Source of the DNA: Asterias amurensis
Lineage: Eukaryota > Echinodermata > Asteroidea > Forcipulatida > Asteriidae
Assembly: GCF_032118995.1 (NCBI RefSeq)
Contig: NC_092649.1
Location: 26,285,927-26,349,926, forward strand
DNA: 64,000 nt
Direction of reading: 5' to 3'
In this document: piece after piece, positions 1 through 10,600 of the stretch
How positions within the stretch are numbered: position 1 is the stretch's first letter
Layout: the number at the start of each line of letters is the position of its first letter
Made by a program: the position numbers and the translations under genes
The notes under the pieces: model-generated
Seen by the model: the letters and a program-made list of their open reading frames with translations, nothing else
What the model was told of the DNA's origin: nothing
Databases searched by the model: none

Positions 1-414
1 TACATTATAATCCTCGTAAATGTTCAAGCTTCAAATCTACTGGTTCTGTGAGTAGTAAAAATAACCTCGATTTTCGGTGAAAAAAGGTAAGGTAAGGTAA
101 GGTTCATTTTATTTGCAACCACATACGGTTGGATTCATTATATAAAAAAAATACTAAAACTTACAAAATACATCACAAAAACTTTAAGGTCTCCTTAGAG
201 AATTGTTTTTCACCAGTAGACTAACAAAAAAGCCTTAATGTTCTTTCCAAAGGGGGTACGTTCGGAAATCACTCCTAATTGATGACAATTATGTTACTTT
301 GGTTGGAAGTACAGCATTTTTCAATAGTGTAAAGCATTCCTAGGCCTAATGTGTTCAAGGCAAAATAATCACACAAGTTTGAATCTGAGAAACGTTACTG
401 TATGATACGTTTAA

Positions 415-790
415 AGGCAGTGGACACTATTGGTAATTACTCAAAATAATTATTCGCATAAAACCTTTCTTGGTGACAAGTAATGGGGAGAGGTTGGTGG
501 TATAAAACATTGTGAGAAACGGCTCCCTCTGAAGTGCCATAGTTTTGGAGAAAGAAGTAATTTTCCACGAATTTGATTTCGAGAGGTCTTGAACTTGAGG
601 TCTTGAAATCAACCATCTAAACGCACACAACTTCGTGTGACAAGGGTGTTTTCTTCTTTCATTATTATCTCGCAACTTTGATGACCGATTGAGCTCAAAT
701 TTTCACAGGTTTGTTATTTTATGCAAAATGTTGAGATACACCAACTGTTGAGGCTAGTCTTTGACAGAATACCAATAGTGTCCACTGCCT
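415..790. mobile_element. Family A TTAA MITE (A1), full length
   Basis: Terminal inverted repeats AGGCAGTGGACACTATTGG and CCAATAGTGTCCACTGCCT are flanked by TTAA on both sides (411-414 and 791-794). The whole 376 bp folds on itself. It has no transposase and is therefore non-autonomous; the TTAA target site suggests piggyBac-type mobilisation. Open frames inside are palindrome artefacts. Confidence 0.85.
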
Positions 791-1514
791 TTAACAGGTT
801 TGTATTCCAATTGAGGACTTTCGGCGAGATTTCAAAAATCGCTACCACCTTTTGAAATGAAGTTTTCACAGGTTTATAAAGTATGATTATCTACAAAGGA
901 TAGGCTACTTTGCCTTTAATGAAAATTGAATAATAATTGCTCTGAAAAAAAGCATTTTGTGTGATTTGGTTGGGCCTTGCTATTGAAATAACGATTCTGA
1001 ACTGGAAACAAATCAATCCAATCCAAACTCAGTCCAATAGGAAACTCATTTTGGTTTATACATTGGTGTGAATTTTATTTGGGGATTAAAATATTTAGTC
1101 CATAGGAAATTCGAATCCCGCTCTAGTCAATGCCATCTTCAACCCAAAGTGATTTAATATTCACCGTGAGTCAGTTTCCCTGCTTCGCAAACTTTGGTGT
1201 GATCCCTGGCGACATAACACGGTAGTTAACGGTTGTACGGCTTATCCTGACTGCCACCCTCGAACAAAGACATTGACAACAATAGGAGCGCGCCGGCACG
1301 TTGATCAGTAGGTCGTTAGTTCAAATCCCGCCCCAGCCAAGTTGTCTTTGTTCAACAAACGGACAATTCGGTTGGTTTGTTCAGTGGGTTTTTTCCCCGA
1401 TTTAAAATCGTTTTTTTTTTTTCCAGTGAACAACACATACGTGACATTCCAGTATTGACATCTCCTCAAAGGTATGTTTCTATTACATAATGAATTACAA
1501 AGAGCAACAGGCCG

Positions 1515-1556
1515 AGGGGAGGGGGGGGGGTGGGGGAATGTGGGCGGGGGGGGTAG
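1515..1556 (+). repeat. G-rich low-complexity tract
   Basis: Long runs of G are broken by single A or T residues. The tract has quadruplex-forming potential on the plus strand. It lies about 500 bp upstream of the first coding exon of the C1q gene. Confidence 0.6.
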
Positions 1557-2046
1557 TAAATTTCATACATGAGCTGCTCAGCGCATCTCTGCAGGTTGTA
1601 GTCAGTTAACAAGTGGAGGTGTACCAAACAGGGTGTGTCTAGATGCTCGTGGCAAAATACAAAATTGAGATATTCTGTTTGAACGAATGCAACTAGGAAA
1701 CTTGTGGTGAGTTTACACAGGTTTTTGTAATCTCTTCAAATGATTGCCAACTTCACATTTCTTCGTATTTTTTTTTGTTTGTCGTGAAAATCAAAACACA
1801 CTGACTCAAAACCGAATCGTGGAAGTAAACGTCTTTTCTCTTTTAGCAGTATCCAAAACTGAAAACAAAGGTATTTATTTCAGCTATGCATGGTGTGGAT
1901 AAACAGAAAAGTGCCGGTGTGGTCTCGATGTTTTGAACATTATACTCTGCTCGTGTCAAAAAGAGATTTACACATCGTTCGTACCCGCAAGCTTTATAGT
2001 TTCAGTTATTTGTTTCTCTTCTTTCGCCTTTGCAGATTATTTCAGT

Positions 2047-3400
2047 ATGACGGATCAGAAGTCTGGAGGAGGAGCGATGATGAATCTGTTGGTTGTGACC
2101 ATTCTGTACATGCTTTACGCCTCACACCCCTGCCGGTGCATGTCAACATTCCACAAAGATGCGGCGTTCACATACGTGAACGTAGCAAACAACCCTACGA
2201 GTTATCCACTCGACCCGGCAGACGCAGACGTCCAACCCCTGCTCGACAGGAACGGCCAGACGGCGCTCTTCACCGCTCCAATCCCCGGTACTTACGTCTT
2301 CACATTCACGGCTGGGAAGAATGTCAGAGGGAAGAGCAAAGTGACACATTACAAACTCATCAAAGAGGGGGTTGCAGTGGAAGTGCTATTTCGCTTGACG
2401 GTGAATGGCCCGGCTTTTGCCCACACTGTGGTTGACTTGGACCAAGGGGATAAAGTGTATGTGTCGACCTACGCTCAACCCCCTGCGGTACCCGTCGTGC
2501 CAGATGCCAGTCTGGAGAGCCCTGTGATATTCAGTGGATTCAACTTGTACCGTAAGTAAAGACCTGATGGAATGAATCCAATAGGTCACTGTCTTTGTCT
2601 TCTCCCAACTCATTCTTCTGCCATATTTTTTTTATTTGTCACTCATTTTTCCGCCACTCGTTCTTCGCCACTCTTCTGCCACTCATTCTTCGCCTTCTGC
2701 AACTCATTTTTCTGCCACTCAATCTGCCACCCATTCTGCCACTCATTCTTCTGCCAAACTGCCACTCATTCTTTTGCGGAACCCATTCTACCACCCATTC
2801 TGGCACTCATTGATGTCACTTATTCTTCTGCCACTCGTCCTGCCACTCGTCCTGCCACTCCCACTCATTCTTCTGCCACGTTCTGCTAACAAATAATTAT
2901 GAATAAGTGTCCACAGTTCCTTTAATGACCTCTCCACCGTATTTTTTGTTGTAGATCGATGCCTCTGTTCACCTCTCATCGTAAGACAGTCTGCATTTTC
3001 GGCCCAACGTCCCACCGAAGTGCCCTCTGGTTCGGGTAAGGACATTGCATTCCCCACGACAGTGTTGGACCTCAACGGTGATTTTGACGGAACAACGGGC
3101 ATCTTCAAGGCCAAAATTCCCGGCATCTACGTCTTCATGTACTCTTTCCCAAACACCAGGACGAACGTGATCACCGTAAACCTGTTGGTAAACGCCGCCA
3201 TCAAGGCGACCGTGTCTTCCAAGAATTCAGCTGACTTGACGGTCCAGTACGCGGGTACCACCGTGGTGGTTGACCTCAATGAAGACGATGAGGTCAAGTT
3301 GGTGAAGAATGGACAGCGAATCTCCTTCCCGGGAAATGTGGATGACGGTGGTGTTTCTTACACACCTTCGCCAATACTATTCTCTGGGTTTCTACTCTAG
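2047..3400 (+). CDS. Secreted protein with two tandem C1q domains
   Basis: Two coding exons, 2047-2551 and 2955-3400, join in phase 1 (one base C plus AT gives His) and encode 316 residues. An acceptor (CCTTTGCAG) ends at 2036, so an upstream noncoding exon is likely. The chosen start is the first ATG after it; an in-frame MMNLL at 2077 is an alternative. Residues 11-30 form a hydrophobic signal peptide. C1q domain 1 spans about 38-168, with GTYVFTFTAG, VVDLDQGDKVYV and the terminal PVIFSGFNLY. Domain 2 spans about 178-316, with RQSAFSAQRP, GIYVFMYSFP, VVVDLNEDDEVKL and PILFSGFLL. There is no collagen stretch, so this is a C1q-like, not a classical complement C1q, protein. Such proteins act as secreted lectin-like recognition molecules in invertebrates; the ligand cannot be inferred. 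An AATAAA at 3513-3518 follows the stop. Confidence 0.86.
2600..2890 (+). repeat. Intronic minisatellite (CCACTCATTCTTCTG)n
   Basis: A degenerate 15-bp unit, CCACTCATTCTTCTG, repeats across most of the intron that separates the two C1q exons. The open frames it creates are not coding. Confidence 0.8.
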
Positions 3401-3512
3401 CAGTTTTTCATTTCTGGCTATATCTATGAAGCGTTACCGTGTGAGGACATGTTTTTTGACATGCCTTAACCATCTTTCTGCCATTGATTAATACACTAAC
3501 ATGTATAGGCCA

Positions 3513-3518
3513 AATAAA
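3513..3518 (+). terminator. Candidate poly(A) signal of C1q gene
   Basis: AATAAA lies 112 bp after the TAG stop of the two-C1q gene. This is a motif only; cleavage was not shown. Confidence 0.5.
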
Positions 3519-4617
3519 TACAAATTCCAGTTGGTCGTTCTCTCTCTCATCCTTTTGTTAGGCCGCATCATATTAATAACAAATTTCCTTTTATACTCTA
3601 TATTAAATATTTTTGTCCCCAAAAGACAATTAATTGTCTGTGTATTTCTCATTATAATTGCTAAACTTATAAGTGGTGACTTTAAACTGAAGACTGGTGG
3701 CCATCTTGAATTGTAAAATCCTTGGCGGCCACCTTTGAAAAACAAAATAAAATGACCCCATTCTTTTTTGTTGTTGATAAAACCCGGACGATCAACTGGT
3801 ATTTCGTTTTACTTGGCCTAAGAAGAATAGTTTCCACTAATTATTGCACTTTAAGTAAATTCTGATTTGTATGGATTGGTCGAAGAAAGAAAACGAATGC
3901 TGCCGGATTTAAAATAAAAAAAGATAATAATAATAATGTTAATTAACATAACCAAAAAATAAATTAAATATATAAAACAACATTTATTTAACGAAAAGTA
4001 TAGCTTTCCATGCTGGTTATTTATTTATTTATTTTTGTATACGATAGGCTTTGCAGATCTCTGACTAAAATTAATCCTGTGATGTTCTATGGAGAAGTTT
4101 TATATCACAGGGGAAAAAATAACAATTGCAGTATTTAATAGTGACATGATTATTAGTATTCAGTTATGGATATGTGATCGTTCCATTTTTTTGCCTAGAA
4201 AACTGCGATAAGGAATTGTGCCACGCTTAGTAGGTGGTCTACCTCATTACTCGTACGTAATGTACTCAGTCATACCAAAAAATACAACACTCAACTGAAT
4301 AAAGAAAACGGATCTGTCGAACATTAATTTTGTTTGTTTGGAGTTTTTGGTAGTATAAACCAATTGAACTGTCGTTAATTTTTGTTTATGTCGGTTGTCT
4401 TAGATAAGGTATTAAATATAAATTGACTTGATAAGATAAGGCGGCCTTATCAAAGACAATCCACTTATTCATTGGTCAAAAGTTGAATGAAATGGCGCCC
4501 TCTCCGTTGGAAGTTAGTAAGCTAGACATGGCGCTCCCCGTTCGCGAAATCAATTGTTTACATTTTTTAAGCTTATAAAAAAATTACAATAAACTGAATG
4601 AGGAAATCATTAGCAGA
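3519..4617. other. Intergenic between C1q and SLC37-like genes
   Basis: AT-rich sequence without a supported gene. An inverted CCAAT box (ATTGG, 4471-4475) lies about 145 bp before the SLC37-like start codon and may belong to its promoter. No TATA box was recognised with confidence. Confidence 0.5.
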
Positions 4618-7600
4618 ATGAAAGTACGACATCATCAAGCGTGTGTGTTTGCCCTAACATGGATGGCATATGCAGGCACATACCTTCTCAGAAAACCCCT
4701 TGCCGTGGTAAGTATTCACTTCGGAGGACCCACCAATCCGGCGTATTACTAATACTAATAGTAATAGCAGTTACGCTCAGCTCAGTACACGCAGAGTTCT
4801 TCTTAATAAGAATATAATTATAATAATATAGGCCCTATTTAAATTGAAAATGATAAATAACTAAGCCTTAGACCCAGTAGCAGTAACTGGGGCGCTAGAT
4901 TCATTTTTCCGAAATTTTTACATTATCGGATGACCGATAATGTCTTGGCATTGGTGCCCCTTGAATATTTTCCCATAAACTTGATTTCCAATGGAAGTGC
5001 CCTTTGCAAAATGAAAGATGGTCTTGTTGCCCTCTCAAATGTGACCCAGCCCATTTAAAGTACTTTAAATTCAAACAAAACAAATCATGAGACCAAAAAA
5101 AGAAGAAGACAAGAACAAAATGCACAGCAGTTACTGATGTGTATGGAGAGATCAACCGATGTTTCACTCGGGTTTGTTTCTTTTTGTAATTTTGTTAAAA
5201 TTGACCAGGTGAAGATGGATTTGTCATCTGAGCTTAAGATGACCAGAACTCAGCTAGGATGGCTAGATACAGCAATGTTTCTTCCCTATGCTTTTGTTCA
5301 GGTAAGTTAGTCGACAATAAAATAAGTTTATTTATAGCAACATTATCTGGCAAAGTGCAATGGTCCAGCCAGATGCCTCTGCAGGTTTAAAGGCAGTGGA
5401 CACTATTGGTAATTGTCATAGACTAGCCTTCACAGTTGGTGTATCTCAACATATGCATAAAATAACTAACCTGTGAAAATTTGAGCTCAATCGGTCATCA
5501 AAGTTGCGAGATAATAATGAAAGAAGAAAATACCCTTGTCACACGAAGTTGTGTGCGTTTAGATACTTGATTTCGAGACCTCAAGTTCTAAACCCGAGGC
5601 CTCGAAATCAAGTTCGTGGAAAATTACCTCTTTCTCGAAAACTATGGCACTTCAGAGGGAGCTGTTTCTCACAATGTTTTATACCACCAACCTCTCCCCA
5701 TTACTCGTCGCCAAGAAAGGTTTTATGCTAATTATTATTTTGAGTAATTACCAATAGTGTCACTGCCTTTAAGATGGGTAGTCGGGGTGCGAGATGTTTC
5801 TCATTACCAAATCAGATATGGCTATTGTGGCATACATTGTTTTATACAGCGCTCAAATCCGTCATTCAGTGACGCTGATTCCAAAAATATAGCCTTTAAC
5901 TCATATTGGCCTCAAATAGTTAAAGCTCTGCTGGACTCAATGATATCAGTCAGACCTTTCACTGTTGTGTCGTTTTAATATTGTATTTACAAAAATTGAA
6001 CTTTTTGGGGGGCAATATTTTCGTGAAATTTGAGTCCTAGCCCAGACCAATTTTTGACAGGTTATTTCATGTTTTGCGTCTTTTTCAGATGGTGTTTGGA
6101 TCGAGTGCAGATAAATACGGCGCCCGCAGAACTCTAGCATGTTGCCTAATGATATCTGGTATCTCTATGGTAAAGTACATCATCAGATCGTCTTATAAAG
6201 AACCACTCCAGTTTCAAGATACACACAAATTGTAGACATAACCAGCACGACATTTTACCTGGACTGTATGCTTCGTTTTTCAAAGAGCAATGGCACTAAA
6301 GGCGTTTTCTCCTTGGTAAAGGGCACCCTTAGGAAATTGTAAATTTCTACTGGAGCATTTCAAGGGCATCAAGGCAATGACCAGGGGGCATAGAGGTTTT
6401 TGATTGTTTTTTTTAGATGTGATGATAGGCAAAAGTGCAAAAATAAACTTATTTATAAGGAGAAGATCAAATAATAATAATAATAATAAAAAAAAGAAAT
6501 TTATAAAGCGCAAAAACAATAGAAGAAGAAAGGGGGGTGTTTGAACGGTTGATAAAGACACCTGAAGCTGTTTAAGACCAGCTGGCTTCGCGTATTATGT
6601 ACGCCAATTTAAATTGCACGGAACGCAATTCATAGCTATTAGTAACAGCGCGTAATATGTGTGTATACGCGCGTATACACACCTACTAACACACACAAAA
6701 TATGTTTACAAAAAAATTTCAAAAATTCGCAAAAGAAACGGTGTCACATTGTCTTTAATTGTGGGATTATTTCGCTTTTTAACATAAGGACATTTATGAA
6801 TTGGAATAAAAGAGTAGTGACTCGTTCTTAAATGGCCGTTGCAAACACTGTAAGGTCGTGGCCATGCGATAAAGGCCCGAACATGCCGGTTTTAAACGGC
6901 CGTTTAAGAACTAACCGCCTACTCTTTTATTCCCTTGTAAATATTTAGCCCTGTGACCCTACATTTCACAAGTAAACTTGAGAACTATCTATAATTTTGA
7001 AATCTAACACCATTTTGTATGTTGTGTCTTGCAGGCTTCGTTCGGCATGTGGCGTAGCTTCTACATTTTTGCCCTCTTTTTGTTCATCAATGGAGCTGCA
7101 CAGGTTGGTGGGTAAATTTTGTCGGTCGTGTTCTCTTTCAAACCTCAAATTTCATTCTTTTTGGGGCTGTATGGGGACTATTTCTTGGGCACATCCATTA
7201 TAGAATTTCTTGGCCTTTGTTTGTTCTGTGAACCCAAAACCTTCCTTGTACACAACCATTGCTGGATGCTTTTTAATGACATAACAACTGAGTTTCTAAA
7301 CAGTTCATGCCCCCTCATCAACTACGAAAGTTTGGACTCCAAAGCTCCACATCTATTGGCCGAGGAGCCTTTTGTTATATTGGCCCCCTGCCTCTGGAAC
7401 GATCTTCCTTACACATCTTGGCATCTACCTCATCTGCTATTTTCAAGAAACTGCTCAAAACTGAACTGTATCGATTCTGACTCAATGTTTCATCTCACAA
7501 GCGCCTTGCTCAGCACCTATAAAGCACAGATTTGTGCGCTATAAAGGGTGCGTTCGTTTAGCTTCCCTGGGTCATCCCCGGGCTGCCCCGGTGCGTTCGA

Positions 7601-10600
7601 ATAGCTTTTGACGTCATTCCAGGGGCTCACCCAGGTCAGCCCCCAGTGCCCTGCTTGTGGAGTGGGTCAACTGGGGGCTGGCCCCAGGTAAACGACATCA
7701 CTACGAGAGGTTGTTCGTTTAGGTCTTGTCAGGGGCTCACCTGAGTGAGCACCGCGGGGTAGACCCAGGGAAGCTAAACGAACGCACCCATAAGAACCTA
7801 CCGTTATTATATGGAACTCCATATACCGGTAGGTGTTTGGCATTTCAAATCTTTCCACTCCAATTTGAATAGATTGCATGAAAGATTGTCATTTTGTTTT
7901 GCAGTCTCAGGCGTGGCCGAGTTGCGTAAAGGTCTTGGGTTCCTGGTTCAACAACCGACAGCGTAACGCAGTGTTTGGTCTCTGGGGAACCTGCACATTT
8001 GCTGGAGGAGTGATGGGTACAGCTTTAGCGGTAAGATAAAAAAAAAAATAATAATAATAATAATACGCAGTTCTTTTATAACGCTTTATCACAAACAAGG
8101 CGTTTCAAAGCGCTCATCATTTGTTCTACAAGGTACGAGGAGCTATGTTACGTATAAGTAAGACCCATTTTACATAGCATAAAGTAATGTTTTACAAAGT
8201 GCTGTGGCACAATCTGCAGTTAACCATGGTGAGAAAACACCATGGCCCCTTCTGGTAATGATTAGTGCAAAGGGGTTTTGGTTCTTTTTACATGCATTAC
8301 ACAACACATGGGACCTACAGCTTTAGGTCCCACCAAAATGACAAAGCACTTATGGTAAAGGACAAAATTGTTAAGACCAGTACTCGAAATCAAACCAACA
8401 CTCTGCTGATCAGAAACACCAGAGCAACTCCACTGCTCAGCTACAAATACAAATACCCTGCGACTTTATAGATTTCATTCTCAAAGACTTTTGGGACAGG
8501 TTGAATGTAGAAACCATGAAGTACCAGGTCAACATTATACTTGATAGACCTTTATCACGCTGTCACCATCTTGGTCATGTTCCCCGTTTCCAATAACGGT
8601 AATAAAGGCTAATTTATTTGTTCTCCAGGTGCATCTTCAGACGTATTACGGCTGGCGAGATGTATTCCTTATTCCGTCATTACTTCTTGTAAGTTTACAA
8701 ACCTCTTTCTTCAATTTCTAAATCAGGTATCATCAAAGCACCCCCATGCAGTGGTGATCCCACAGTACACAATTGTTTTGTATTTGTATTTTTTTTTTTG
8801 GAGGGGGGGGGGTAGGCTATGGAGTAGCAAAAGGCATGGGATATACAGTCAAACATCTAAATACTAATCGAAAAATTGACCATCGAATATCATGGTTAGG
8901 ACAGCCTAGCTTCCCCGGTCTGCCCCCGGTGCGTTCGAATAGCTTTGGCGTCAATCCAGGGGCTCACCCGGGTCATTCCCAAGTGCCCTGCTAGTGGAGT
9001 GGGTCACTTTTGGGCTGGCCCCAGGTGCATGACGTCACCACGAGAGGGTTAGTGATCGTTTGATTAGCTCTTGTCAGGGGCTCGCCCGAGTGAGCACAGG
9101 GGGGGTCGACCCAGGGAAGCTAATCGAACGCACCCAATATTAGGTGACCATGCACAGTTTGTGCGGCAAATTATGCCTAAAGGGCATGAGGTCATCTCTC
9201 ATCTACAGAATTATATCCACTAATAAATGTAAGATGAATATAGTTCCAATCGCTACTAATCTTTGTGTTTTTTTTCCCCTCACCTCTGCATAACTCTCTC
9301 TACTCGCAGCTTTGTATGGGCTTATTGGTAGTGCTGTTTCTTCACACTCCAGCCGATTACGAAATCGTCATACAGGGCAAAGGTAAACAATAACAAGAAA
9401 AGTCGTTGTTGATGTTAAACACAAATGCCCCGCAATGAGCCAGTCCATCTCTTGACGTGGTTCCAAAACAATAGATGAATTTCACATGAAGTCATTGACC
9501 ACCATCTTCGAGTTAAAGCAATAGAAAGGTACACCGCGTATATGTGCTGGGTAGGCAACTCTCAATGAAAGCCTACTATTTTCACGCGTTCACATTTCAT
9601 CGAAGACGGCCGCCATTGCAAGGGTTGTACAGGTCCCAACACAAAATCCACTAGGTTTGGAGTTGGTAAGCCATGTCCTTCTCAAGTTTTCTTCGGAGAC
9701 TTGTATTACTTTGGGAGTCTCTTTGTTAAACACCAATCCCCTTCTCTGAAACTAAAGGTCTTGAATTCAATTTCAGTGCATGGTTGAATGAGGTCAATCT
9801 TGGCTCCCTGTCTATTTTTTTTCAATTGACTTAATTTTGTATAATAAAGTTATTTTTGTATTTTCTTTTTGGATATTTAGACTCGGATTTGGTGTCATCA
9901 TCTAAAGCTGCGTCAGAGCATGTAACAATGAGTTTCATTCAACTCTGGTCTTTTCCGTAAGTTCTGTGTGAGGATAATTTAACAGTCGACCCATTATGTC
10001 AGTCTATAGTTGGCCTTGCGTTGGTGTTTCCTCTCCCCCCTCCCATGCGCAAGATACTTGACTCACATTGCTTCTCTTCTACACGGGTGTATGTAAATGA
10101 GGTGTCAAGGTTGATCACTAGCGCCATACCGCAGCGCAGGGCCGTACACTCCTAAGGGAGCTGAGAAATATTAGAGGAATGTTATTGGCCCAATGCCCAG
10201 GGCACTAAGATACGGCTACTGTGAAATGCGCTATATAAGAACTAGTTATTATTTGTTATTATATTATCAACAATAGACTCATTAACTACCAGACTGAGAC
10301 AACACACATCTGCAAGTAAACTTGGCGCGTGACATAGAACACACAAGACACAGGTAGTGATATTAGCCGTGCAATATAGGTTTTTAACACCACTCCATTC
10401 TGCGACTCTGATTGGAGGATGAGCGCGTACTTGAAGATAAACAGTATTATGACAGGCAAGATCAAAGCTCTGGCAGGCAACCAGTGAGTTGTGGAGGCTG
10501 TGTATTTTGCGCTATTCACGCGCCGCAAAGTGTGATGTCTGATTTCCGGGCTAAAGGATGGCATATCAACGGCTTAGAGTTTTGCTTGGCAAAACAACTA

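Larger units (their letters stand above)
1..2036. other. Intergenic, repeat-rich 5' flank
   Basis: No gene is supported here. The stretch holds a short GGTAA tandem run near 85-105, a full TTAA-flanked palindromic element (separate entry), a possible tRNA-derived SINE head around 1260-1420 with a B-box-like GTTCAAATCCC, and a very G-rich patch at 1515-1556. A 5' noncoding exon of the C1q gene probably lies here, but I cannot place it. Confidence 0.6.
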
